Positions 21,270 to 33,820 of a DNA stretch of 64,000 bases are shown one piece after another. A model generated the notes under the pieces. It was given only the letters and a program-made list of their open reading frames with translations, ran no database searches and was not told where the DNA came from. The stretch is from NCBI GenBank assembly GCA_029204225.1, contig MU832190.1:1-64000 (forward strand). Direction: 5' to 3'. Every line of letters starts with the position of its first letter. The stretch's first letter is position 1. The translations under genes were made by a program, and so were the position numbers. The DNA comes from Diphasiastrum complanatum. Lineage: Eukaryota > Streptophyta > Lycopodiopsida > Lycopodiales > Lycopodiaceae.

Positions 21270-22500
21270 GTCACTTTGTTGTATTGCATACCCTCTTTGA
21301 GTTCTGCACTTTATTTTATCACATTCATCGATGATCATTTCAGATTCACCAGAACAATTTTCATCAAGAGCAAGTTGAGACATTCAACTATTTCAAAGAA
21401 TTCAAATAGTTTGTTGAGACACAAATTGGTCGGAAGATCAAGACCCTATGCACCGATTGTGGGGTAGAATATGTGTCAAACAAAATGTCAAACTATCTAT
21501 CTTCATGCGATATGCATCATCAGTTCACCACCAGCTACACTCCACAACAAAATGGAGTAGCCAAAAGGAAGAACTGAACATTACTAGATGCAGCATGAAT
21601 GATGCTATTAAACTCTAATCTACCCAGGAAAATTTGGGTTTAAGCTATCTCTATCGACTACTATTTGCAAAATTATTTGGGCACCAAAGTTGTTGACTTG
21701 AAGACTCCCTTTGAAGCCTACTATGATTACAACTCAATTCTAAAATACCTTCGAGTGTTTGGATGTCTATGTTACGTGCAAATTCCTTCTGACCTGAGAA
21801 AGAATCTTGATCCTTTTAGCTGCAAAAATATGTTTGCAGGAGTTTGTTCCAACAACTCCATTTACCCTCAATAAGCCTTGACCTGCGAATGTTCCCACAC
21901 TAATTGAAGATATTTCAGTCATGCAACAAGGAGAGACATCTACTTAGCAACCGGTGATTGTTTGAAGATCTACTCAAATTGGACAAGAACTTGATCAATT
22001 CATTCCCCACGCATTATCAGTCACGATAAACATGCCTCAGTAGCAGAAGCCTTGTCAAAGTTTGATGTAGACAATTGGTGTATAGCCATGAACGCTGAGT
22101 ATAATTCATTGATGAATAACAAGACTTGGAGTCTTGTCGACTCTCCTCCGAATGCAAAGATTATTGACACAAAGTGGATATTCAAGTTGAAGCTTAACCC
22201 AGATGGATCTATATCCATATGAAAAGCTTGACTAATGGTGAAAGGACTATGAACATATTTATGAGATAGATTACACTAAGACCTTTAGTCCAATGGTAAA
22301 GCATCAATCCATTCAAACATTACTGGCTATTGTAGTTGTAGAAGATTTGGACATTTAGCAGATGGACATCCAAATAGCTGCTCCTCAATGGACACATCCA
22401 AGAATACATCTATATCTATCAATTAGAAGATTACATCCTTCAAGGCCAAGAAAGTCTATAAGTTGTAGAAAGCTCTCTATCGGTTAAAGCAAACTCCAAA
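21270..22500 (+). pseudogene. Heavily decayed copia integrase-RT
   Basis: Integrase text (a VETQIGRKIKTLCTDCGVEY stretch near 21410-21470 and YTPQQNGVAKRKN near 21540) is followed by the post-core block FGCLCYVQIPSDLRKNLDP at 21750-21810. The RT start is WCIAMNAEYNSLMNNKTW...DTKWIFKLKLNPDG at 22080-22210, then a scrap of KALYRLKQ near 22480. There are stops or frame breaks roughly every 50-100 bases. The catalytic Glu context reads VAKRK instead of VAERK. An old fragment, cut at about 22500 by a gypsy sequence. Confidence 0.75.
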
Positions 22501-23604
22501 TGTTTCAACGTATGATGACTAATAGGTGTCAGGAGACATCACTTAAATTGCACCCTTCCAAGTGTTATTTTGGAATGAGAGAAGGTATTTTGTTAGGACA
22601 TAAGATTTCAAAAGACGGTATACAAGCCGATATTGAGAAAATTAAAATGATCCTAGAATTATTAGAACCAACCAATATAAGAGAGCTTAGAGGATTCTTA
22701 GGTCATGTAGGATATTATAGAAGAATAATTAAGGATTATGCTTTTACAGTTACTCCGCTAACATGATTATTAAAAAAGACTATAGAATATTACTGGACAA
22801 GTGAGCATCAAGAAGCTTTTGAAAGATTAAAACAATCTTTAGCTGAAGCAACTAAAGTAAGACCACACGACTGGCCAAAGGAGTTCCATGTCTATGTAGA
22901 TTTTTTATCATTTGCGATAGGTGTAGTGTTTAGTCAGAGAGATAGCCAGAATAAAGATTATCCTATTTATTATGCTGGTAGACAGTTAGTAGCTTCAAAA
23001 AAAGAATCATTCCCCTATAGAGCGGGAGGCTTTAGGAATGATCTATTCTGTTAAGAAATTTAGGCACTGTCTTTTAGGATATCCCTTTATTTTTCATGTA
23101 GATCATTAGGCATTTAAACACTTGGTAAACAAACCCGATCTTTCAGGTAGGATCACTCGATGGGTCTTGTTGTCAGACGAGTTTGATTATCAGGTAAAAT
23201 TAAGGAGAGAAAAAGACCATCAGAATGATAATTATATTTCATGCCTTCAAACCAAAGATCAATTAGAACCTATCTCAGACAAATTGCGTATCTAGGTAGA
23301 ATCATCTATCTATACTAATATCATTAATCTTTTAGAAGATAAGATATACCCAGATAACTTTAATAAGCAACAAAAAATAGTTTTCTTAGCAAAGGTTGGG
23401 GACCATATACCATTATTGATAAAGTTTTATATAAACTAGGATAACAGACACATGTTGTTTCTAGGGAAATTACATACTAGATGGATGGGACCTTATAAAG
23501 TGATCCAAGTTAAATTTAACAATGGATATTTATAGTTAGCTGATCTCCAAGGCCATTTGCTTGATACCAGAGTAAATGGATTGAGGGTGAAACGATATTA
23601 TGAG
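22501..23604 (+). pseudogene. Gypsy RT thumb, RNase H and integrase C-terminus
   Basis: Ty3/gypsy signatures in order: LKLHPSKCYFGMREGILLGH and the ELRGFLGHVGYYRRII thumb (to 22760), RNase H FHVYVDFLSFAIGVVFSQR, and HLVNKPDLSGRITRW with DEFDYQVKLRREKDHQND (about 23120-23230). The end of integrase is KLHTRWMGPYKVIQVKFNNG and LRVKRYYE with a stop at 23602-23604. The RT palm with its YxDD and the integrase core are missing. About eight stops or frame breaks are visible. The same strand continues into the spacer and extra reading frame below, so these probably belong to one element. Confidence 0.8.
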
Positions 23605-24353
23605 TAACTCAATTTTCGAGCGAAACGAACAAGTTGAGTTTTGCGAGGAATGCGAAGAACATCCAAATATACCAAAGCGAAAGTTTTGTGACTATAGAAA
23701 CCCGAAAAGACAAAGTATTTTGCGAAAAATGCGACATTTGGATGAATTTTGTGCTTTTCACACATTGCTGGTGCGACACTTTGTGATTTTCGCATTTGTG
23801 TCAGTTTATTTTGTGCCATTTTATTTTTTAGACATTTGTTCTGCTCCTTGATATTTGCACACATCATTTTTCTTTGCAAAAAATCCGACACTCATTCCAA
23901 TATGTGTTGTTTTCGCCAACTTGTGCACATGTAAAATCCGAATAACGCAACATTTGTCAAAAATTTGTTGTTCAAACGCCTCCTATGCCTTTTATTATTG
24001 CGAAAAAGTCTTAGTGTTTTCGCACATGTCTTCCATTCTATTTTTCCGACAAATGCGACACTTTTCGGAAATGGGGTTTTTGCGCATTTTCTAACACTTT
24101 TATTTTTTGAAAAATGCGACACTTTTCAAAATGGAAATTTTCCCTGTTCTGGCACTTTGACTTTGTGAAAAAAATCGACAAAAATGCGGGAGTTAACAAA
24201 TATGACTGTTTTCTCATAGATTGTGTAAAATTTATTTTCGTAGTTCGATACTCAAAAATTTTGAGTTCGACTTTTGCGAACTGTGCGAAATACCTGTTGT
24301 ATTTCTATTATTTGAATTTTTCTTCTTAATTGTATTGCTTTGAAGCTTTTCCA
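23605..24353 (+). other. Gypsy post-pol spacer with recurring GCGACA words
   Basis: This ~750-base stretch is unusual in composition: T-rich with scattered CpG inside recurring words, such as AAATGCGACA (23728, 24052, 24111), GTGCGACACTTTGTG (23771), TTTTCGCA and GCGAAAA. The copies are not in a regular array. It contains no frame I trust. Its position, between the integrase stop and the next open reading region, is that of a post-pol spacer. Confidence 0.5.
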
Positions 24354-27018
24354 ATGGCTACCAACGATTCCATTACCTTCAAAACACATCCGAAACCTAT
24401 CCTGTCGGTATTGCATCCTTAAGCAACAAGAGCTAGAATAGAAAGTCTGTTGCAATTCAATCCGTCGGTCATACTATTTGAAGTAGTTCGAAATCTAGAT
24501 GAGATCGAAGATGGCCACATTTGCGGCGTAGTGCATAATAATCTAATAACCATTACCGAAGCCTTCTATTGTCAAGCTTTAGGTCTGCCAGTTGATGGTA
24601 CTATACCAATATCACTGGAGCTGATTATATCACAAGAAGTGGACCAATTCAGGAGGGAGCTTATCTTGAGAAGAGGGAATATGAATTATTTTATATCATA
24701 GACCCTAATCTCAAAAGCTTCGTTTGATTTGTCATCGCTTTCATATTTTTCCCAGAACAGGAGTATACAATATCCGCAACTAATATGGATATTTGCTCAA
24801 AGCCATTAATGGAGAGCTAGGTTCTTTCGGATAGATTGCTTTTAAGCAATTTTGTAAGCTAATCAGGGATAAGCGATTCCCCAGACTAGGATTTCAGTTT
24901 GAAATATTGTGTTTGCATGCTAGAATTCTGACTACACAAGAAGCATGTGCCATAAGGATAGCTCCAATACAGCAGGAAGGCGACCCTTCAATTGAAGAAG
25001 CGGAATCTCAGATGCAGACTACGAAGACAAGTTGTGCGAAAGTAGCATCTTCTACGAGAGCAACATCCTCTGTGAAAGCAACAACATCATCAAGCCAACA
25101 AAATGCTGATTCCATTCATGACGAAGTAAGTTCATGAAACACAAAGTGAACCAGAAGAGACGCGACAGCAAGAAATTCCCGACATCCAATAGGAGCAGAA
25201 AACTTCTGACACCTACGAAGAGTAGGATGAAGTTGAAGCTGCTGTTATTGATGAAGACACATACCAAAAAGTTTTTGGGAAATTATTGACAGACACCCAG
25301 GATTCCATCCAGCACATGGTCAACCTGAAAAACGTCTCAAGACAACTCAATGCCAAGTTTACAACAGCTCGTGTCGAGCTAGTGCAAAAAGACCAGGACT
25401 TGGAAGAAGCACATGTCGAGTTGATGCAAAAGAATCAAGTGCTAGAAGAAGAGAAGGGCAGGTTTGATGCAACTCTAGAAGCACTAGAAGATATGTAGGA
25501 CCAGTCCAATCAATTCGAAAAGGAGAACTTGCTACTCAAGCAGCATGTTCAGACCCTATAGAGTTTGCTGCAACACGAGCGACATATCAGAAGTACGGTC
25601 CAAAAGTCCAATGAAGCTTTGGAAGAACAATTGCAAACTGTTACTTTTGAAAAGGAAAAATCAGAAGCCAAGCACAAAGAGATGGAGGATTCTGTCCAGC
25701 AGATGCAGAACTCCATGGAAATGATGAAAAAAGGCAATGCCATCTACAAGAGGCAAGCCAAATAGACGATCTTATAGAGGATCAATTCTGATACAACCCT
25801 AGCAGCATGTGTGTCTCATGGGAACAACGTTCAACAGAACATAATCAACTCCTTCTAGCTTTAGTACCTTCACCCGCTAATGACAGAGTATGAGAAATTG
25901 AAGGAAGAATTGGAAGAAGCCAAATTCAATTCAATCCAATTCCAGCTTGCTGAAGAAGAACCGATGCCAAAAGAATACAAATCCATCCAGACTACACCCT
26001 TCTTCATGGAAAAGGTAGACAAGTCTACCTAGACTATTGTCGAAGTTGCTGAAGTACAAGTTAGAGAAGTACTACCTCAAGCTGTTGCAGTTACTCCAAT
26101 AACAAAGCAAATACCGCCCGAGTGTAGATAAACCAAGCGGCACTGCTACTAAGAAAAACATAAAGGTAATTTACCCACTACCGAAGTAGGTACTTAAGGA
26201 ATTTCAGCAAGACTTAGCCACCTTCCTACCCCCTTTGTACACTCCTGAACTTCAATGGATTAGATTACCTCTTTTTGCCTTGGACTTTTTGGTTATACCA
26301 AACAACATGGGAAAGTCCTTGGGCTTTTTCCAATTTCTTTCACTTTTGGGCTAGATTGTCAATTTACCAGAAAAAATATATTAGCCCTAGCAATTGTACA
26401 AAATCAATTCAATATTCGAATTGAGTATGTACATATAGTTACTGGATGTCTAACCATGTACATTTTAGAATATCTCAAAAAAATTGAAAACAACATTCTA
26501 CCTGCTTTGAATGAGCATCTGAATAAACTAGATGCTGTAAATCTCTTTGATATCCATGAAATTAATCCAAGTTCCAGCCCTTCTACTGTTAAAATCCCTA
26601 CATACCTTGATCTGTGGACAATATACACAGTCTGGGAGATGAATTATTCCCAACACCTAAAGGAGTTGAAAGAACAGAATCTTCTCCGATCTGAAAACCC
26701 TTTAACTAAGCCCTATTATACATACAACTATATAAATATCGCTTCTCTTATTTTCTATTTCCTCTTGTCAACCTGACACTTGTACATAATGAATACTCCA
26801 CTTCAATATGCATATGAAACCCTATCTCTGACAGTACCGTATGCTGAAATGTCTAAAATATTGATCGAAGCAAGTTGGTATGATCACCTTGTGAATAGCA
26901 CTTTGATCGATGTGCCAATTGGTCCATTGGAAAATCAAGGAGTGGGTGAATATCCAAGTCTTGCAATCAATGAAGACTACCTCAAAATGAATGATTATTA
27001 TATGAGGACAGTTTGAAA
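24354..27018 (+). pseudogene. Extra ORF after gypsy pol, with coiled coil (decayed)
   Basis: From the ATG at 24354 (MATNDSITFKTHPKPI) one can follow a single protein-like reading through several stops. A globular start (SVILFEVVRNLDEIEDGHI, TITEAFYCQALGLPVDGTIP) is followed by a Thr/Ser-rich stretch (24990-25130). A long coiled coil comes next, with repeated ELVQKDQDLEEAH and ELMQKNQVLEEEK heptads (25286-25765). The C-terminal part includes YLEYLKK-like and MNTPLQYAYETLSLTVPYAE text (26456-27016). Most stops look like single substitutions. I do not recognise the family. It lies where some plant gypsy elements carry an additional or env-like ORF, but I see no clear transmembrane or signal segment. 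Confidence 0.5.
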
Positions 27019-27146
27019 ATCACTGGAATAGGTTGAAGAAGAAAATGCTGCCAGAGCTAAAGCAGTCTTTCTCAGGAAACCAACTACCAGGAAGCGAGCA
27101 CTTGAATCATTGTTTGCGAGCCACTTCACAACTGAGGAAGGGGATA

Positions 27147-27757
27147 TGTGGAGGCATACATTTTCCACATGATTCAATTACTTTGTATATAGAGTCAATT
27201 TTTGAATTTTTGTATCATGTATATATGCAATAAGGCCTAAATACATGTAAAGGCCTATTGCAACTTTAGAATTTGTGTTTTAGATTGTGGCTAATCTGCC
27301 ACTCTTGTAATTCGTGAATTAGTTGTAGATGTTTAATCTTTCTAATTTGTAAGTTACAAGATGCGACACGAAATTGTTCGCGAACTATATACCTTCTGTT
27401 TGATGCATAATATAGCAAGTCTAATGCTAGTAAAGCAAGACAAGAATTAGAAAACGAAAAATACAGAAAACTAGTCTGCCTGCATGCGAGACAATTCTGA
27501 ATAGGATCTGTAGATCCATAAGTCCGCTAGTAAGCGAGACACAAATTCGTGAGAGAATTGTATTTCTCTCACGCCAATGCACTGTGTGGATATGTCGCAC
27601 AGTGCTTGAAGAATCGGAAAATTAATAGATGATATTGTAGCTGTTGTGCACATTATTAATCTGTATGATTGTATGATCTCGAATTTATTTTGGTCTGCTA
27701 CTATTCGTGTGTCTGATTCGCTTGTTCATTTAATTCCGCATCTTGGTTTGATATTGT
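27147..27757 (+). repeat. Candidate 3' LTR of the gypsy element
   Basis: GAGGAAGGGGATA (27134-27146) would serve as the PPT, and TGTGGAGGCATAC as the LTR start. Downstream the text looks like U3-R-U5, with many CGAGAC/GCGAC words also found in the 23605-24353 spacer. It stops at the junction with a copia gag near 27757. The end and target duplication are not identified, so the call is tentative. Confidence 0.4.
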
Positions 27758-27997
27758 TGTTGTCATAGATTCACTAATGTGGGCAATGGCGTGGTCTTTA
27801 ATCGACGAATTTATTAGTGATAAGGCCTTTGAAACCCTTTTTTCATATGCACGAATGTCGGCTGGAGTTGTGCTTGGGTGATGCTCCACCCCAATGACGA
27901 TGTCCCACAACTCCTTTTCCACCAAAATGCTTTTTATTTTGAATTTCCAAATCCTTTTATTGGACACCCCATACAATTTACTAGCATCTCCAGGCAC
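27758..27997 (-). pseudogene. Copia Gag N-terminus, same family as 16258
   Basis: The minus strand reads GDASKLYGVSN, IWKFKIKSILVEKELWDIV, STTPADIRAYEKRVSKALSL and an HAIAHISESMT end. It aligns without gaps to residues about 9-85 of the Gag beginning at 16258. The N-terminal residues (MANINEAIL there) are altered. The fragment stops abruptly at 27758, where unrelated LTR-like sequence follows. It is a 5' end only. Confidence 0.8.
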
Positions 27998-28340
27998 GAA
28001 TGCCCTTACTCATGCCATTTCACCAAAAATTGTTCCTATAGCGCCTTTATGAGCCAAATGAAGAGCTTACAAAGCAATTAGAAGCCTCAAAAGTAAACTT
28101 CAAAGTCTGACCAAAAAAGTTTCAGCCCTCTCGCCGCTTGATTTGGCCTAACTCGCCAAAATAGGTAGAAATTTGAAAAATGGCTCAATGCAGGATCTGA
28201 AGCTCTGCCCTTGAAATGGTGTGGTTTGCCCTTTAACGCACTTTCTCCCTACGATTCGGTGATCACTCTATGCGGGAGAAGTTGTACTTGCAGGATATAG
28301 TCCTTTTCTACCCTTAATTTAGGGTATTTTTGCTTTTGGA
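27998..28340 (-). other. Leader of the copia fragment
   Basis: The minus-strand sequence (AAGTACAACTTC...ATAGAGTGATCACC, GGAGAAAGTG, CACACCATTTCAAGGGCAG) parallels the leader at 15960-16100. Beyond about 28340 similarity is lost. No LTR end or PBS seen. Confidence 0.45.
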
Positions 28341-28850
28341 CGGCCTTGGCATTTTCAATTCTATTTGTTGAAGAGATAGATCTTATAATCGTGCTAGTGG
28401 CACCATGGCTACTGGTCTATGTCTCTCAAGGTCGCCATCCTCTCTTATTCCACCCCTTCCAATAAGTTGAGCAAGAAAACCACTGTAAAAAATGATGCAG
28501 ACATGGTCTAGGCAAGCGTGATGGCAACTTGTGGACATAGCAGCGACAATCGTGAGATTGGCATTGGAGATCATAGGCTCATGGCAACCATGATAGCGTG
28601 TTCATACTAGACTTGTGTCTCAAATGGGCTATTGGGTGGGGAGGAAAAGAGAATTTGTTTTGCTTCATTTGGGCCAAGATTGAAACAAAGTTGTTTTTTT
28701 TTTTGGTCCGTATATGTAAAACATAACATCCTAGAGAAAACGACAACTGAGACAGTAATGCTTTAGATCTTGGGTAAGGCAATATTATGGTGGCATAATA
28801 TAGCTAAAAAACCATCAAATTGAAAATAATTTAAGGCATCATTCCTTAAA
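28341..28850. other. No gene recognised
   Basis: Unassigned sequence with a T10 run near 28690 and short unsupported frames on the minus strand. It may be flanking DNA of the copia fragment or of the gypsy gag that follows. Confidence 0.35.
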
Positions 28851-28879
28851 ACCTTCATGTTGATAATGATTCACTCATG

Positions 28880-29360
28880 TAAAACCATCTTATGAAATGT
28901 GCAATGAGTACTAGAGAATTTGACTCATATGTTCATGAAATTATTGATCTATAGAGCAAAGTGCCTATGCATCGCCCTAAGCTAGCACAATGGCACTTTA
29001 TCCGCGGGTTGCCAGCCGACTACTACAATGAATGCCCATAGAAGGTATTAAGGCTTTTGAGGATGCCATTCTAGTGACTGATGCATATGGTAAGATTATA
29101 GTGGGATAGAATATTTTTTGAGTTGTTAGCACTTTTTAAGGGGAAAGAGCAAGAAAAGGATCAAACAATTTTTTGATGAGTTAGACGAAGGAGCACATTC
29201 ATTTTTCAAGAAATCCAAGAGCAAAGGAAGGGAGAAGTTATCTTCAAACATTAGTAAAGCATAGTTTAAGATTTCAAGAAATAAATTTGCTTCACTTGCA
29301 AGAAACCAAGACACTTCTATAGGATTGCCTAGAAAGGAAAGAAATAGTTTCAAATACCCA
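28880..29360 (+). pseudogene. Gypsy-type Gag C-half with broken zinc knuckle
   Basis: The reading contains EFDSYVHEIIDL, a stop, then HRPKLAQWHFIRGLPADYYN and FEDAILVTDAYGK in a shifted frame. A Lys/Ser-rich linker (FFKKSKSKGREKLSS) follows, and a knuckle-like CKKPRHFYRI that has lost at least two ligands. The order (Gag helix, LPxxYY, basic linker, knuckle) is that of gypsy Gag. Several stops and frameshifts; no pol in place. Confidence 0.6.
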
Positions 29361-29739
29361 AGGGGTGAGTTCTCTATCTAGAAACTAGTTTGATTTTGAC
29401 GATTGTTCTTGATGATATGTCTCTTTAGTACTAATTCTTTAAAACCTAATGATTTTTTTCATGTTAGAAGCAAAATATTAGAAAAGAGGAAGTAAGTGTA
29501 CTTTAAAACATGTACCAAATACACTTCAGATCAAAATGAAAGTTAGAAGGTAGGAGATCAATTTTCCATCTATAACAGATTGTTATTTTGTGACAGAAGA
29601 GTGTGTACCAAGTGACGATGTTAGTAGGAAAAAGATTTGTTTCAATGTCATGACTCCCCTTGTGTTGGCCACTAGGTATTCACAAAACATTATACTTAGT
29701 ATGAAGAAACTTCTTCTAGCCAAGGATAAAATCTTTCGT

Positions 29740-29930
29740 AGAATTTTATATTATTAAGTGTAAATATTGTCAGATGGTTAGTGTTGATTGCTTAAAAGTT
29801 GGAGGACTGTTGTTGCCATTGGAAGTTCCATCTCAACAGTTGGTCTTCCCCGAATGCGAAAAGGTATTAATGCCATTTGGGTAATAGTTGATTGTCCTTG
29901 CTCAAATGATCTTGGGGTTATTACAAGTAT
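29740..29930 (+). pseudogene. Gypsy integrase scrap
   Basis: Around 29768 the text reads CQMV...LKVGGLLLPLEVPSQQ, then in a second frame GLPRMRKGINAIWVIVDC. These match the gypsy integrase path from the second zinc Cys to the first catalytic Asp (VDR normally, VDC here). Only about 60 residues remain with one frameshift. Confidence 0.65.
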
Positions 29931-32900
29931 GTTAACTCGACAACGACAATGCTAAAAGCAACCGGTCACAACAAGTGCTTTTGTTGTCAGAGCAATGACA
30001 ACATGCGCTTTTGTTGAGTCACTTGAGAGACATTGAATGTGAAACCACCCTAAGCATGAGTTAGTTGGAATATAATGGTGTTTGAATCATACTACTAGGC
30101 TCTAAGGCCCAAACAAGCCAACATAAAAGAAAAACGCTTCCCATTCCTTCTTTGGAAGGAATACAAAGAGCCTCCTCCAAATAAACGGAAACCTTTTTCC
30201 AACTACCCTACCCTTCCTTCATCAGACACAGACTTCACGTAACCCTCCTCCCTTTTTCTTTCCTGCATGCACTCACCATGTCTTCTTTAATGCTTTCCAT
30301 AGTAGAGACGGATCAAGGATATGAGCAGCTTCTGCTAAAGCATTTCGATTCTTTCCTTCTTTCTTTCTGTTTTTGAAAGCTCAATCAGAGGCGAAGTAGA
30401 ATTGAATATGCCAAAAGTGTAGGTCATGGACTTGATATTTGGCGGCAAGAAGATATTGCGCCCCTGTAGTGAAGAAATCCATGCGACAGCCAGCTATCTG
30501 CCATACTGGCCCTTGCCTCTAGGTCATGGATTATATTCTTTTCAGATGGATCAAGAATTTGCACTTGTAGAATCAAGTATTGTTTTCTTTTCAGATCAAT
30601 CAGGAATTTGCAGTTGTAAATCGAAGCTTTCTTTGTTCTTGTTGCTGGTGCACAGAAATGCTTGTTTCGGGTTTTCTTGTTTCTTCCACAATTATGTGAC
30701 ACACGGCACACAAAATTATCACACAAATTTATGTGTAGTCTGCGGCATTGTGCTGCATTTGGCATCATCAAACAAGAAGGCAAAAAAGCCTCGTGCTCAT
30801 AGCTCTTTTCAACAATACCACAATACTGAAGCCTTTCAGTCAACAAGCTGATTTTCCATTACCTACCAGTAGACTCTCTGTCGTACCCTATTGTTATCTT
30901 TTCAACATGTGGCCTTGACTCCTTGAGCTGGTTATTCTGAAGGCTAACATTCCTTCCTCTCAAATTATTACTTTTTACTTGTCCAGTATTCTCTTTGCTT
31001 GAACTCAAATCCTGTGGAAAAATCATTGCTCGCAGCTGATTATCACACTCATTGAAAATTTTTAGTTTCTTACGTGGATCCACTTGTACATTTTTGGAGG
31101 AGTATTTTGAATGTGCTCTTGACTTTAAATTGTTGGTCACATATACTGCTTACCTCTATATTAGTCTTACATTTTAGCCATCATAGTTTCTGAAGTCGTA
31201 TTTGTTCAATGCTGATCACAGAGCCTTTGAAGAGGTAGAAGATGCTCAGTGGGAAATGGAGGCTTCTAGTTTATTTTGTAGATGTCTTGCTAGCCGCTCT
31301 ATCCCTGACAGAAGGTGCAAGAGTTCGGTGTATGTTCCCCTGATCTTAGTAATGTATGGTTGATTATGAGTTTTTTCGTCCGAAACCCTCAGTTTTGAAT
31401 CGTAAATGCACGTTAATTTGTGCAGTAGAAGTGCATGGATTTTCTTCAAAAAATAATGGTAGTAGAATTAAAAAAACTCTTATCAGATTGCTCATATGAA
31501 GCAGTTTGCTAATTGCTCGAAGAATGTCTGTAAATGCATTATATTTCTTTAGAGAAAACCGTGTTAAATCAGGTAGAATGAGGGCAACAGTAGATACCAG
31601 AATTGCAAGAAGCTTTTGTTGGTCACATTAGCTATATGTTACATGCTTGTAGTAGCATTGACAGAGTTATGGGGGATTATCTTTTAGACTTTCGAGTTTT
31701 GTTCTCCTTTTGATATGCTAATTTGTTCACAATGCTCTTAATAACGAGCCATTCTAAGAAATTGAGTGTGATCCCTCTCTCTCTCAATGCACAATAGATA
31801 TATATAAACTGTTGAGAAGTCATAATAATCATCACTCACCAAGGATGTACCCATATACGCTCTGAAGAATCGTTCTATCAAGTCTCCATTGTTCACAATT
31901 TTGTTTATTCAACTCTCCATGTAGATGTTGGAAATTAGTAACTGTTTTGTTGTCCAGCTTGCCTCTATTTTAATGCTGTATGTTCTTATTGGCATTTTTG
32001 AGGGTGCACATGCCCCTATAGTTGGTCTAAATTTTTTACTAATAAGAAGTAATGCATCTTACTCAATGTCATGATGGTAAAGTTCTTGTTGTTTCACAGT
32101 AAATTTTTAATCAGTTTTAGATCATTCTCCTATATTTTCCTTTTGTATCTCCTATACATGGCCCTATTTTATTTTATTCTATTTCTTGGAAGTTTGTTTC
32201 AGTTCTTGAACTATTGCTTATCAAGGGTAATCACTTGCTTCTAGTTCACCTATATATGCTCCTTTTCTCTACTAGCTCTTTTTCAAAATGCTTTTGAAGT
32301 CTATTTTGGGTTTGGAGTTTATTTCCTATTAAGAAGTTGCATTGTAGCTTAATCATTTTTATAGTTTTCTTCTAAGTTTTTACATAGCTAAAGTGCCATT
32401 TTTACATAGTTAATTTATTATTATCATTTTTTTTAATTATTCTTACTTTTTTTTGTCAGTTATGCTCTACTTTCTTTCTTTTCACTTCAATATTAGTCAT
32501 TTCTTCAAACATTTCAAATGGGGGACTCTCTTGCCCTCTTTTTTTTGGTAGTAGAAATGAGGTTTAACTTTTTGCCTATATGTGAATTGAATAAAACATG
32601 ATTTTGGAGAAGGCCCTACCAAATGGTCTTCTTTCAAGTCTTTTCTTGTTAGTACTTATTATACAAATAACCATATTAGAATTTTGAATTGTCTTAGAAG
32701 TCTTATAGAAAAACGTTTATGTACTTCTTTGCCTCTTAGGCCAATATGTACCACCCAATTAGTAATCTACGCCATTTATAACATACGCATGGTATATAGT
32801 GGCTAAACTTATTGCTTTGCTTTTGCATGTTTTCAAGAACATGTTCGAGAAGCTAGAAAAGTGCAAAGCTCTAAGTTTCTCATAGAAGATTCAAAATCTT

Positions 32901-33820
32901 TTCTTATTGCTATAGCTATATGTGGTTTTGAGTCTTTAGGTCTTTCCCCATTGAGCATATCAATGGCAACATTTCTGATTCTAAAGAGTGTTTTAAGGTA
33001 GCATGACTTTGTGAAATTTTTCATGAGAACTCTTCACTCCCTTTTTTGCAGAGGTTATAATCTTGAGGGTAAGTCCACTCAGGAAGGAGTAGAAACATTG
33101 CTAGAAAAACTGCCATGTTGTGGAGGGCCCACCCTAAACCAAAAAACATTACACCATATGTTCACACTTCATAATGCTTTCAAGTTTTAATAAATTGTAT
33201 CGCATAAATTGCCCCCTCTCCCCATCTTTCTCCTTGTCCTACTTCTAGTCCTCCTAACTTTTCGGGTTCCTAGTAATGTCGTCTCTAGAATGTTTACCTA
33301 TAGTGATTACATAAGGAAGTTGCTTTATTTGGATCGTGTTATGTCTTTGTGTAAGTTCTCCCTAGACATGTTCAATAGATAAAATCCTATAACTTTTTTT
33401 GGTTGCGCTATACTTGTCAAGACCTTGGTATACTAAGCTCTCACTTTTATCAACTTAAAACTCTTAGTCGCTTTCTGAAGTCCAAAGCTATTGTAAAATC
33501 TGTTTTTTTACCTTTAGTTATGATTTACTCTTCACAATTTTTACTTTGTTATTTTGACAAAATTATTTCAACTCTATTCTTAGAAAGTTTGAATTTGTGA
33601 ATGCTCTTCCTTGTGTGAACAAAATTTGGAATCATCCAGTGGTTGCTTGGAAATATGTTAAACTTCAGGGAAAAAGGCTTTCAATAATGTTAATATTGGT
33701 CAAAATCTTTCAGAAAAGAAAATGTTGTGTATTCTTAATTGAGGTTGCTAGCTCTCCAAGCTCCTCTTGAAATCTACTAGTTGGTGAAAGAATGAGCTCC
33801 TCCCAAAAAAAGCATAACTA
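29931..33820. other. No gene recognised (3.9 kb)
   Basis: AT- and T-rich sequence with scattered frames. The longest, about 140 codons on both strands at 30424-30851, overlap each other and show no domain. There is a CTCTCTCTCTC run near 31776. No LTR termini, PBS or retrotransposon motif could be supported. Confidence 0.4.

Noticed and set aside
24354-27018. Retroviral-type envelope protein
   Set aside because: Position would fit, but I see no signal peptide, no clear transmembrane segment and no cleavage site in the readable pieces, so only an extra ORF is claimed.
30424-30851. Two fully overlapping frames of about 140 codons, one on each strand
   Set aside because: No recognisable domain on either strand, mutual overlap, and AT-rich surroundings; length alone is within chance for 64 kb.
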